64,000 bases of DNA from positions 1 to 64,000 of the forward strand of contig JAYYYF010000005.1 of NCBI GenBank assembly GCA_036340635.1, written 5' to 3'. This DNA comes from GCA-002728855 sp036340635 (GTDB taxonomy: Bacteria > Bacteroidota > Bacteroidia > Flavobacteriales > Flavobacteriaceae). Positions within the stretch are counted from its first letter, which is position 1, and each line of letters opens with the position of its first letter. Below the pieces are notes generated by a model. The model worked only from the letters and a program-made list of their open reading frames with translations, searched no databases and was not told where the DNA came from. Shown here piece after piece: positions 42,350-50,809 of the stretch. The position numbers and the translations under genes are program-made.

Positions 42350-43894
42350 TTAAGAAATATTTTTCAAAAGGGGAAGGATATCTACCTTCTCTTGAATTAG
42401 AGAAGGTACGGAATCAATTTTAATCCTTCTTTGCTTCATATCATCTCGATTCCTAATAGTGACTGTTTCATCCTTAAGAGTTTGGTGATCGACAGTAATA
42501 CAACAAGGAGTTCCCAACGCATCTTGCCTTCTATAACGTCTTCCTATAGCATCTTTTTCATCATAAACAATATTAAATTTAAATCTAAGGTCATCAAAAA
42601 TTTTGTTAGCCATTTCAGGCAAACCATCTTTTTTAATTAAAGGTAGAATAGCAATCTTAATTGGTGCAATAGCAGGAGGCAATTTTAAAAGAGTTCTATT
42701 TGAACCATCTGTAAGAATTTCTTCACAAAGTGAATTAGAAAATAAAGCTAGAAACATTCTGTCAAGACCTATTGAAGTTTCCACAACATATGGAACATAA
42801 CTTTTATTTATTTCATTGTCAAAGTATTGTATTTTTTTTCCGGAAAACTTTTCATGATTACTCAAATCAAAATCCGTTCTTGAGTGTATCCCTTCTAATT
42901 CTTTAAATCCAAAAGGGAATTTAAATTCAATATCACATGCTTCTTCAGCATAATGCGCAAGTTTTTCATGGTCATGAAATCTATAATTTTTTTTATCTAA
43001 GCCAAGTGAAAGATGCCATTTTAGACGATTATCTTTCCAATAGGAGTACCATTTTTTTTGAGACCCTGGCTTAACAAAAAACTGCATTTCCATTTGTTCA
43101 AATTCCTTCATTCTGAACACAAATTGTCTTGCAACAATTTCATTACGAAAAGCTTTACCTGTTTGAGCTATTCCAAAAGGGATTTTTAGCCTTCCACTTT
43201 TTTGAACATTAAGGAAATTGACAAAAATACCTTGAGCAGTTTCTGGACGTAAATATAATTCCAACAAATTATCTGAAGAAGCTCCAAATTTAGTGCTAAA
43301 CATTAAATTGAATTGTTTAACCTTTGACCAGTTTTTTGAACCTGATTCTGGGCATGAAATCTCTAGTGATTCAATCAATTTTTTTACATCATCTAAATCT
43401 TCTTTCTCAAGTGATCTGTTCAAACGATTTAAAATTTGCTTTGCTTTTTCTTTATACTCAACTACTTTAGTATTTGTAGAAGTAAATTTTTCTTTATCAA
43501 AATCATTGCCAAACTTCTTTTCTGCTTTTAAAATTTCTTTATCTATTTTTTCTTGAATTTTTGACACATAGTCTTCAACCAAAACATCTGCTCGATACCT
43601 TTTTTTTGAATCTTTATTATCGATTAGGGGATCATTAAAGGCTTCTACATGGCCAGAAGCTTTCCAAGTAGTTGGATGCATTAGAATTGAAGCATCTACT
43701 CCAACAATATTTTTATTTAAATGGACCATTGATTTCCACCAATATTCACGGATATTATTTTTTAGTTCAACGCCATTATGGCCATAATCATAAACGGCGT
43801 TTAGACCTTCATATATTTCACTTGAAGGGAAAATAAACCCATATTGTTTGGCGTGAGAAATTATTTTTTTGAAGGATTCCTCTTTGTTACTCAT
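42350..43894 (-). CDS. glyS: Glycyl-tRNA synthetase (class II, single chain)
   Basis: The 514-residue alpha2-type enzyme charges tRNA-Gly. The N-terminal part opens with the family's FKKIISHAKQYGFIFPSSEIYEG and AVYDYGHNGVELKNNI. Motif 2 is FRNEIVARQFVFRMKEFEQ, motif 3 is ETSIGLDRMFLALF, and the C-terminal anticodon-binding domain (about 415-514) ends VDILPLLKNIS. This is the eukaryote/archaea/Bacteroidota form, not the alpha-beta form of many other bacteria. The predicted transcript start falls at or next to the ATG (-7 box at 43899-43906), so the mRNA may be leaderless. Confidence 0.95.
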   Translation of the reverse strand: MSNKEESFKKIISHAKQYGFIFPSSEIYEGLNAVYDYGHNGVELKNNIREYWWKSMVHLNKNIVGVDASILMHPTTWKASGHVEAFNDPLIDNKDSKKRYRADVLVEDYVSKIQEKIDKEILKAEKKFGNDFDKEKFTSTNTKVVEYKEKAKQILNRLNRSLEKEDLDDVKKLIESLEISCPESGSKNWSKVKQFNLMFSTKFGASSDNLLELYLRPETAQGIFVNFLNVQKSGRLKIPFGIAQTGKAFRNEIVARQFVFRMKEFEQMEMQFFVKPGSQKKWYSYWKDNRLKWHLSLGLDKKNYRFHDHEKLAHYAEEACDIEFKFPFGFKELEGIHSRTDFDLSNHEKFSGKKIQYFDNEINKSYVPYVVETSIGLDRMFLALFSNSLCEEILTDGSNRTLLKLPPAIAPIKIAILPLIKKDGLPEMANKIFDDLRFKFNIVYDEKDAIGRRYRRQDALGTPCCITVDHQTLKDETVTIRNRDDMKQRRIKIDSVPSLIQEKVDILPLLKNIS

Positions 43895-43898
43895 GACT

Positions 43899-43906
43899 CA
43901 AAAATA
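43899..43906 (-). promoter_or_regulatory. Promoter -7 box of glyS
   Basis: The minus strand reads TATTTTTG, a full match, ending only 4 nt before the ATG at 43894. The start point 5-7 nt downstream coincides with the start codon. Confidence 0.6.
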
Positions 43907-44024
43907 AGCCTTTTTAATTTTTAAAAATTCATTAATGTTAAAATATTTTGTAAACATACTCCGTTAATATATTCTGTAGGATCTAATTGTAATATTCTGT
44001 TACTTTGTTAGACTATTTTCAGTT

Positions 44025-45644
44025 ATGAAATTTTTTGTTCGGACATTTTTTGTAACCTTATTCCTTATCCTAATTATAAGTTGTGCTCGCAGAAGTTCTC
44101 CAACAGGTGGAGAAAAAGACTCTATTCCTCCAGTTTTATTAAGAGCTTATCCAAAAATGAATAGTACTTTTTTTGACAAAGATGAAATAGAATTAGTTTT
44201 TGATGAGTATATAAAAATGGAAGGTCTAAAAAATCAATTGATTGTATCTCCACCAATTGAAAAAAGTAGATATAAGATAAAACCTCCAGAGTCAGTTGTT
44301 TCAAAAAAGATAGAAATTAAATTATTGGATAGTTTAGACCAAAACACTACCTATACATTTAATTTTGGCAAGAGTATTGTTGACAATAATGAGGGGAATC
44401 TGCTGCCTTTTTTTTATTATGCTTTTTCTACTGGTCCAGAGTTAGATTCTCTAGAAATTAGAGGTAAAATAACTGATTCTTTTAAAAAGGATACAGAGTC
44501 ATTTGTTTCTGTTTATTTATATCCCATAGATAGCACATTTAATGATTCTACAATTTTTTTTAAAAAACCTTATTATGTAACAAGCACATTAGATTCGATT
44601 ATATACAATTTTAAAAATCTTCGTGAAGGGCAATATGAAATTATAGCCATTAGAGATAAAGCTGCAAATTATGTTTTTGATCAAAATATTGATGAAATTG
44701 GATTTTTAGATGACCCAATTACATTGCCACGGGATAGTATCATTGATATAACCATTTTTAAAGAGAGGGAGAACTTTTCTTGGGGACGTGCTTTTTTCGT
44801 TAATAAAAATCGTATAGGGATTCAATATTATGGAGACATAAAAAACATGAAGGATATAGAATTAATTACTGAAGTTCCAGAAACATTCACTTCGCTAATA
44901 AACAAAGACAGAATAAAAGATACGCTCAATTATTGGTTTAAAGGTAATAATATTGATTCTCTGCAATTCTCTCTGCAAGGAATTGATTCAACTAGTACTT
45001 CAATTGTTAAATTTAGAAAAAAGGAAACCAAAGATTCTCTAGTATTAAAATCACTTACTCAAGGGATCATTGAATTTAAGGATACTTTTAAGATTTTATC
45101 TACCATCCCAATTTTAAAGTTAAAAAAGGAATTTATTAATATTCAAAATATTGATTCTACTGAAATACCTTTTGATGTTAAGATAGCAGACAATTTTGAT
45201 ATAATACATATTTATTTTAAAGTTGAACCAAATGATGAATATAAAATCTCTTTATTACCTGAGTCTATTGATGATTTTTTTGGAAACACTAATGATTCCC
45301 TTTCATATAAAGTTAAATCTAGAGATATAGAATATTATGGGAATATTTTTCTGCAATTAATAAGAGAAGATTCAGAAAGTTTTATTTTAGAAATACTAGA
45401 TAAAAATTTGAATGTGGTTAGAACACAAAAAAAAGCTAATGAAAGTGACCTTTATGTTTTTAATTACTTGCCTCCCGGGGAATATTATATAAGATATATA
45501 AAGGATTTGAACAATAATGGCAGATGGGATACGGGGAATTATTTAAAGAAGCTTCACCCTGAAAAGGTTATATATTTTCCAAATGAATTGAAATTAAGGT
45601 CAAATTGGGATTTAAATGAAACTTTCTTGATAGAAAAAAATTAA
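44025..45644 (+). CDS. Lipoprotein with N-terminal Ig-like (SbsA-type) domain
   Basis: The 539-residue protein has a lipoprotein signal (LIISC, about Cys20) followed by RRSSPTGGEKDSIPPVLL, the usual opening of this Bacteroidota family. An Ig-like domain of the SbsA type follows (FFDKDEIELVFDEYIKMEG, TTYTFNFGKSIVDNN), and a carboxypeptidase-regulatory-like beta domain (about 150-235) starts IRGKITDSFKKDTESFVSVYL. A second large beta region ends with PPGEYYIRYIKDLNNNGRWDTGNY. It probably acts at the inner face of the outer membrane; the role is unknown. It lies upstream of the rimP operon but separated from it by a small open frame and a promoter. Confidence 0.85.
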   Translation: MKFFVRTFFVTLFLILIISCARRSSPTGGEKDSIPPVLLRAYPKMNSTFFDKDEIELVFDEYIKMEGLKNQLIVSPPIEKSRYKIKPPESVVSKKIEIKLLDSLDQNTTYTFNFGKSIVDNNEGNLLPFFYYAFSTGPELDSLEIRGKITDSFKKDTESFVSVYLYPIDSTFNDSTIFFKKPYYVTSTLDSIIYNFKNLREGQYEIIAIRDKAANYVFDQNIDEIGFLDDPITLPRDSIIDITIFKERENFSWGRAFFVNKNRIGIQYYGDIKNMKDIELITEVPETFTSLINKDRIKDTLNYWFKGNNIDSLQFSLQGIDSTSTSIVKFRKKETKDSLVLKSLTQGIIEFKDTFKILSTIPILKLKKEFINIQNIDSTEIPFDVKIADNFDIIHIYFKVEPNDEYKISLLPESIDDFFGNTNDSLSYKVKSRDIEYYGNIFLQLIREDSESFILEILDKNLNVVRTQKKANESDLYVFNYLPPGEYYIRYIKDLNNNGRWDTGNYLKKLHPEKVIYFPNELKLRSNWDLNETFLIEKN

Positions 45645-45682
45645 TAGAATAAAAAATTAGTTTTTATATTTATAAAAAAAAT

Positions 45683-45766
45683 ATGGGTGTAGGAGGATTT
45701 GTAATTTGGTGTGCAATTTTATGTTTGTTGCTTGGTGTTATAGCTGAAATACATTCTCGCATATAA
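45683..45766 (+). CDS. Possible 27-residue single-helix membrane peptide
   Basis: An ATG-TAA frame of 27 codons encodes a Gly-rich start (MGVGGF), a continuous hydrophobic core (VIWCAILCLLLGVIA) and a polar end (EIHSRI). That is the profile of a single-pass small membrane protein. A near-consensus box TATATTTA lies at 45665-45672, 10 nt before the ATG, so it could have its own transcript. It sits in the 190-nt gap between the Ig-like lipoprotein and rimP. Without conservation data it may be chance, as AT-rich sequence often encodes hydrophobic residues. Confidence 0.35.
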   Translation: MGVGGFVIWCAILCLLLGVIAEIHSRI

Positions 45767-45778
45767 CTTTTTATAATT

Positions 45779-45800
45779 CAAAGATAAAATACTATCTTTG
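45779..45800. promoter_or_regulatory. Inverted repeat over the rimP promoter
   Basis: CAAAGATA (45779-45786) and TATCTTTG (45793-45800) are perfect 8-bp inverted arms around a 6-bp spacer. The right arm is the -7 box of rimP; the left arm reads as an identical -7 box on the minus strand. CTTTGCAAAG (45796-45805) is a further 10-bp palindrome overlapping the right arm. Confidence 0.6.
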
Positions 45801-45801
45801 C
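45793..45801 (+). promoter_or_regulatory. Promoter -7 box of rimP-nusA-infB
   Basis: TATCTTTGC is a perfect -7 box. The start point is expected near 45806, giving a leader of about 50 nt that contains the hairpin at 45824-45852. Confidence 0.75.
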
Positions 45802-45823
45802 AAAGCATTTTGAATAAATAATC

Positions 45824-45852
45824 AGAGGCTCTTTATGTTGCCTCTTTTTTTT
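45824..45852 (+). terminator. Attenuator-like hairpin in the rimP-nusA-infB leader
   Basis: AGAGGC (45824-45829) and GCCTCT (45840-45845) form a perfect 6-bp stem with a 10-base loop, followed by seven T residues (45846-45852). This is the form of an intrinsic terminator, placed inside the leader and ending 3 nt before the rimP ATG at 45856. It downgrades the in-frame ATG at 45835, which lies in the loop, as the rimP start. Confidence 0.65.
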
Positions 45853-45855
45853 GGG

Positions 45856-46320
45856 ATGAATTTGAGTAATAAGGTTAAGTACTTTTTGGAAAAGGTTTTG
45901 GAAGAAAAGCCTGATCTTTTTTTGATTAAAATTGATGTTAGAGGGAACAATTCTGTAAAGATTATTGTTGATGGAGACAATGGAATCAAGGTAAAGGATT
46001 GTGTGGAAATATCAAAAAGAATTAAAAATCAAATTAACAATGAATATGAGGATTTTTCTATAGAGGTTTCTTCTCCGGGAGTTGGTGAGGATCTTAAAAT
46101 TTCAAGGCAATATATAAATAATGTTGGTAGAGATTTGGAGATAAGATTAGAGGACGGGACTTTTCTTGATGGGAAGTTAAAAAATGTAAATAAGGAAAGT
46201 ATTGAGTTGGAGATGTTAGTTAATAAATCAATTAAAAAGAGAGAAAAGGTATATCAAAGCGTTAGGAAAATTTTCAATTATAGAGAAATAAAACAAGCTA
46301 GAGTAAAATTAAAATATTAA
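45856..46320 (+). CDS. rimP: Ribosome maturation factor RimP
   Basis: The 154-residue protein is needed for 30S subunit maturation. The N-terminal alpha/beta domain contains DLFLIKIDVRGNNSVKIIVDGDNGI and the conserved IEVSSPGVGEDL; the C-terminal SH3-like domain starts around GRDLEIRLEDGTFLDGKL. The ATG at 45856 (MNLSNKVKYFLEK) is chosen because the upstream in-frame ATG (45835) lies in the loop of a terminator-like hairpin. It begins the rimP-nusA-infB operon, with nusA starting 10 nt after the rimP stop. Confidence 0.92.
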   Translation: MNLSNKVKYFLEKVLEEKPDLFLIKIDVRGNNSVKIIVDGDNGIKVKDCVEISKRIKNQINNEYEDFSIEVSSPGVGEDLKISRQYINNVGRDLEIRLEDGTFLDGKLKNVNKESIELEMLVNKSIKKREKVYQSVRKIFNYREIKQARVKLKY

Positions 46321-46330
46321 TAAATTGGCA

Positions 46331-47563
46331 ATGGAAAATTTAAGTCTTATAGAATCATTTTCTGAATTTAAGGATGAAAAAATGATAGACAGAGTAACCC
46401 TAATGGTTATTTTGGAAGAAGTATTTCGTAATACTTTGAAGCGAAAATATGGGTCTGATGAAAACTTTGACATTATTATAAATCCAGATAAGGGAGATTT
46501 GGAAATTTGGAGAAATAGAATTGTTGTTGAAGATGGTAAAGTTGAAGATCCCAATATGGAAATAGAAATTACAGAAGCTAAGAAAATAGAACCGGATTTT
46601 GAAGTCGGAGAGGATGTTTCTGAAGAAGTGAAGTTGGTAGATTTAGGCAGGAGATTGGTTCAAAGCTTAAGACAAAATTTAACGGCTAAAGTTTTTGAAC
46701 ATGATAGTACAAATACTTATAATAAGTTTAAGGACAGAGAAGGGGAATTATTTACAGCAGAGGTTCATCATGTTAGAAATCGCGAAGTTATTTTAATGGA
46801 TGATGATGGGAATGAAGTAATTTTATTAAAGGATAGGCAAATACCTAGCGATTTTTTTAGAAAGGGAGATAGCGTTAGGGGTATAATCGAATCTGTTGAG
46901 TTGAGAGGGAATAAACCAAGAATTCTTCTTTCTAGAACATCACCTGTTTTTTTGGAAAAACTTTTTGAACAAGAAATCCCAGAGGTTTTTGATGGTCTTA
47001 TTACTATTAAAAAAGCTGTCAGGGTTCCTGGAGAAAAAGCTAAAGTTTCAGTTGATTCTTACGATGATAGAATTGACCCTGTTGGGGCATGTGTTGGTAT
47101 GAAAGGATCTAGAATACATGGTATAGTTAGGGAATTAGGGAATGAGAATATTGATGTAATAAACTACACCAATAACTTACAACTTTATATAACACGAGCA
47201 CTAAGCCCAGCAAAAATAAAATCTTTGAAAATAGATGAGGATACCAAGCAAGTACAAGTCTTTCTTGAACCTGAAGAAGTTTCAAAAGCTATTGGAAGAG
47301 GAGGACACAATATACGTTTAGCAGGAAGATTAACAGGATATGAAATAGATGTTTATCGTGAAGGTGTTGAAGAAGATGTTGAACTTTCTGAATTCAGTGA
47401 TGAGATTGATTCTTGGGTGATAGAGGAATTTAAAAAGGTAGGATTAGATACTGCAAAAAGTGTACTTGAATTAGAACAGAAAGATCTTGTCAAGAGAACT
47501 GATTTAGAAGAGGAAACTGTTGCTGATGTTGTAAAGATTTTGAAAGAAGAATTTGAAAAGTAA
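46331..47563 (+). CDS. nusA: Transcription termination/antitermination protein NusA
   Basis: The 410-residue RNA polymerase-binding factor controls pausing, termination and antitermination. It has the N-terminal polymerase-binding domain (1-125, MENLSLIESFSEFKDEK), an S1 domain (about 135-200, EGELFTAEVHHVRNREVILMD), KH1 (around VGACVGMKGSRIHGIVREL) and KH2 (EVSKAIGRGGHNIRLAGRLTG). The acidic C-terminal repeats of enterobacterial NusA are absent apart from a short tail, as is usual in this phylum. The ATG at 46331 is preferred to the TTG two codons earlier. NusA could act on the hairpin in its own operon leader. Confidence 0.96.
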   Translation: MENLSLIESFSEFKDEKMIDRVTLMVILEEVFRNTLKRKYGSDENFDIIINPDKGDLEIWRNRIVVEDGKVEDPNMEIEITEAKKIEPDFEVGEDVSEEVKLVDLGRRLVQSLRQNLTAKVFEHDSTNTYNKFKDREGELFTAEVHHVRNREVILMDDDGNEVILLKDRQIPSDFFRKGDSVRGIIESVELRGNKPRILLSRTSPVFLEKLFEQEIPEVFDGLITIKKAVRVPGEKAKVSVDSYDDRIDPVGACVGMKGSRIHGIVRELGNENIDVINYTNNLQLYITRALSPAKIKSLKIDEDTKQVQVFLEPEEVSKAIGRGGHNIRLAGRLTGYEIDVYREGVEEDVELSEFSDEIDSWVIEEFKKVGLDTAKSVLELEQKDLVKRTDLEEETVADVVKILKEEFEK

Positions 47564-47571
47564 AAAAATAT

Positions 47572-50229
47572 ATGGACAACAATCCAAGTATTAGATTAAA
47601 CAAGGTTTTAAGGGAATTAAATATTTCTCTTGATCGTGTTATCGAATTTCTTTCTAAGAAAGGTATTTCAGTAGAAGCGAGACCGACAACTAAGATATCT
47701 GAGGAAGTTTATAAGATTTTATTAGAAGAATTTGAGACGGACAAATCAAAAAGAGATGCTTCAAAAGAAATTAGTGAAGAGAAGAAGAAAGAAAAAGAAT
47801 CTACTCAAATGCTTCAGGATGAAAAGGAAAATATTAACCATGGGTCTAGCGAAGTGAAAGATGAAATTATGGCTAATGTTGACTTGAAGAACCCAATCAA
47901 ACTAGACAAAACGGATCCTTTAGATAAAGAATCGATTAAAAAAACAGCACCTGATTTTAGTTCAGACTCTTCCGGCAAAAATGTTATTACTGAAAAACCT
48001 TCTGATTCAATTAATGATGGGGACAAAGAAATATTAGAAGAAATACCAACCTCAAAAAGTAAGGATTTTCCTAAGAAAACAGATAATGATAAAAATCATC
48101 CTGAAGAGATCAAAACCGAATACAAAGTATTATCTAAGCCTAAGGGAATGGGGGAGAAAATAAACTTGGATGATGTTAAAGAAAAAGAGAAGAAGTTTGA
48201 AGAAGCTAGAAAAAAAAGAAGAAAAAGAATAAGTAAAGACATAAATAATAAAGGATTACAAAATAATTTAAAGACGAACAAATTAAAAACAAGAGGTTCT
48301 CAACAAAAATCTAATAAGGATGAGGTTTCTGATGAAGATGTACAAAAACAGGTTCGAGAAACATTAGAAAAGCTTCAAGGTAAGTCAGCAAAGTCTAAGG
48401 GGGCAAAATATAGGAAAGATAAAAGAGATCAGCATCGGCAAAAATCCGAAGAGGAATTAGCAGAACAAGAAGCTCTGGGAAAAACAATTAAGGTGACTGA
48501 GTTTATAACAGTTGACGAGGTAGCAACTCTTATGGAAGTTAACATCAATGAAATTATATCAGCATGTATGTCCTTAGGCATAATGGTAACAATGAATCAA
48601 AGGCTTGATGCAGAAACTCTTTCAATTGTTGCTGACGAATTTGGATACAAAGTAGATTTTGTAAAGACTGATTTAGAGGAAGAAATATCTGAACATATTG
48701 ACAAAGATGAAGAGTTACTCCCCAGATCACCTATAGTAACTGTTATGGGTCATGTCGATCACGGTAAAACATCACTTTTAGATTATATTAGAGAAGAAAA
48801 TGTTATTGCTGGAGAATCAGGAGGTATTACCCAACATATTGGGGCATATTCAGTAACTTTAAAAAGTGGTGAAAAAATAACTTTTTTGGATACTCCAGGG
48901 CATGAGGCTTTTACAGCAATGCGTGCAAGAGGAGCCCAAATTACAGATATAGCAATAATTGTTATAGCTGCAGATGATGACATAATGCCGCAAACAAAGG
49001 AAGCAATAAGCCATGCTCAGGCGGCAAGTGTTCCGATAATTTTTGCTATTAACAAAATTGACAAGCCTTCCTCTAATCCTGATAAAATTAAAGAGGCTTT
49101 AGCTGGAATGAATCTTATGGTTGAAGATTGGGGTGGTAAAATACAATCTCAGGATATTTCCGCACTTAAGGGAAATGGTATAGATGAGTTGTTAGAAAAA
49201 GTTTTGTTAGAAGCAGAAATGCTTGAATTAAAAGCTAACCCAAATCGTAAATCAACCGGAGCTGTTGTTGAAGCATATTTGGATAAAGGGAGAGGATATG
49301 TTTCAACTATTCTTGTTCAAACAGGAACTTTAAAAGTAGGCGATTACTTTTTAGCAGGTAAGCATAGTGGAAAAGTTAAGGCAATATTTGATGAGAGGGG
49401 TAAAGCTTTGCAAAAGGCTTTTCCTTCAACACCTGTTTCTATTTTAGGGCTTGATGGAGCCCCACAAGCAGGAGATAATTTCCATGTTTTAGAAGATGAA
49501 AAAGAGGCTAAACAAATTGCTGCTAAAAGAACACAATTGGTTAGAGAACAAAGTGTTAGAACTCAAAAGCATATTACTTTAGATGAGATTGGAAGAAGAA
49601 TAGCGCTAGGAGAATTTAAAGAACTTAATCTAATATTGAAGGGAGATGTTGATGGATCAGTTGAGGCACTCACAGATTCTTTTCAAAAATTATCTACAGA
49701 AGAAATACAAATTAATATCGTACATAAAGGGGTTGGAGCCATAACAGAGTCAGATATTCTCTTGGCCTCTGCATCTGATGCCATAGTGATTGGTTTTAAT
49801 GTTAGACCTGTTGGGAACGCAAGGGTTTTATCTGAAAAAGAGCAAATAGATGTTAGATCCTATTCGATAATATATGATGCGATTAATGATCTTAAGGACG
49901 CAATGGAAGGAATGCTTTCTCCTGAAATTAAAGAAGAAATTACTGGCACTGCTGAAGTTAGAGAGACATATAAGATTTCAAAGATAGGTACTGTTGCCGG
50001 ATGTATGGTAATTAGCGGTAAAATTTATAGAGAATCAGGAATTAGGGTAATACGAGAAGGAGTTGTTCAGCATACAGGAAATCTAATTTCTTTGAAACGA
50101 TTTAAAGATGATGCAAAAGAAGTTTCCAAAGGGTATGATTGTGGTCTTCAAATTAAGGATTATAACAAAATAATTGTTGGAGACATATTAGAGTTTTTCA
50201 AAGAAGTGGCGATAAAGAAAAAGCTTTAA
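47572..50229 (+). CDS. infB: Translation initiation factor IF-2
   Basis: The 885-residue GTPase brings initiator tRNA to the 30S subunit. It has an N-terminal winged-helix segment (1-55, SIRLNKVLRELNISLDRVI), a long charged, low-complexity Lys/Glu linker (about 56-300), an IF2N-type domain (about 315-365, FITVDEVATLMEVNINEI), the G domain with GHVDHGKT, DTPGHEAF and NKID (about 390-540), and domains II-IV to the end. The stop TAA overlaps by 3 bp the stop of the convergent SPOR gene (both fall in one TTAA). It is last in rimP-nusA-infB. Confidence 0.97.
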   Translation: MDNNPSIRLNKVLRELNISLDRVIEFLSKKGISVEARPTTKISEEVYKILLEEFETDKSKRDASKEISEEKKKEKESTQMLQDEKENINHGSSEVKDEIMANVDLKNPIKLDKTDPLDKESIKKTAPDFSSDSSGKNVITEKPSDSINDGDKEILEEIPTSKSKDFPKKTDNDKNHPEEIKTEYKVLSKPKGMGEKINLDDVKEKEKKFEEARKKRRKRISKDINNKGLQNNLKTNKLKTRGSQQKSNKDEVSDEDVQKQVRETLEKLQGKSAKSKGAKYRKDKRDQHRQKSEEELAEQEALGKTIKVTEFITVDEVATLMEVNINEIISACMSLGIMVTMNQRLDAETLSIVADEFGYKVDFVKTDLEEEISEHIDKDEELLPRSPIVTVMGHVDHGKTSLLDYIREENVIAGESGGITQHIGAYSVTLKSGEKITFLDTPGHEAFTAMRARGAQITDIAIIVIAADDDIMPQTKEAISHAQAASVPIIFAINKIDKPSSNPDKIKEALAGMNLMVEDWGGKIQSQDISALKGNGIDELLEKVLLEAEMLELKANPNRKSTGAVVEAYLDKGRGYVSTILVQTGTLKVGDYFLAGKHSGKVKAIFDERGKALQKAFPSTPVSILGLDGAPQAGDNFHVLEDEKEAKQIAAKRTQLVREQSVRTQKHITLDEIGRRIALGEFKELNLILKGDVDGSVEALTDSFQKLSTEEIQINIVHKGVGAITESDILLASASDAIVIGFNVRPVGNARVLSEKEQIDVRSYSIIYDAINDLKDAMEGMLSPEIKEEITGTAEVRETYKISKIGTVAGCMVISGKIYRESGIRVIREGVVQHTGNLISLKRFKDDAKEVSKGYDCGLQIKDYNKIIVGDILEFFKEVAIKKKL

Positions 50230-50660
50230 AATTTTAGTTTCAACAGAAAAGCAGACGGATATTTTCTCTTAATTTCATTTAGTTTTCTTAAAGAAATATA
50301 ATAGTTTTTGAAGTTACCTACTTGGACTTTATAATTCGGGGTTTCAAAAATTATTTTTGCTTCCCATTCCGGGTAGTTTTTCTTAAATCCATCTAAAATT
50401 TCTTTTGCTATCAAGTAATTTCCATAATATAGTTGTATCGTGTAATAATTTAATTTATATTCTTCAGAGTCAATCTCCTTTTTTTTACTAATCAATTTTT
50501 TAACGATAGAATCTTCTTCCAAAGGGAAGATAATTTCTTGGGATTGAACTTTGGAAAAAGCAACTAGGATAACAAATAAAAACAAGATTGATTTAGTCAA
50601 GTCATTTTTTGATAAATGATTATTAAATTCTTTCATTAAAGAAAATAAAAGATCGAACAT
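50226..50660 (-). CDS. SPOR domain protein, exported
   Basis: From the ATG at 50660 the product has 144 residues. A signal or anchor helix (SILFLFVILVAFSKVQSQ) is followed by a charged spacer, and the last 75 residues form a SPOR-type domain: YYTIQLYYGNYLIAKEIL, then NYKVQVGNFKNYYISLRKLNEIKRKYPSAFLLKLKF. SPOR domains bind denuded peptidoglycan at division sites. A TTG 18 nt upstream and a second ATG at 50636 are alternative starts; the latter gives a tighter signal peptide. It is convergent with infB, with overlapping stop codons. Confidence 0.8.
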   Translation of the reverse strand: MFDLLFSLMKEFNNHLSKNDLTKSILFLFVILVAFSKVQSQEIIFPLEEDSIVKKLISKKKEIDSEEYKLNYYTIQLYYGNYLIAKEILDGFKKNYPEWEAKIIFETPNYKVQVGNFKNYYISLRKLNEIKRKYPSAFLLKLKF

Positions 50661-50757
50661 TTTCACAATATTAAGCAAATAAGTTTTTACATTATTTAGA
50701 ACGGATATAAATTACAAAATTATTATATTTAGTCTTTATGTTAATGACTCTATGAAT

Positions 50758-50765
50758 TACTTTTG
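50758..50765 (+). promoter_or_regulatory. Promoter -7 box of the act-cox operon
   Basis: TACTTTTG is a full consensus match, 44 nt upstream of the actA GTG, and the only box upstream of the eight-gene act-cox run. Confidence 0.6.
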
Positions 50766-50809
50766 TACCAAACTATATATAGGTTTATCCTAAGACTATT
50801 TAGAACTGA

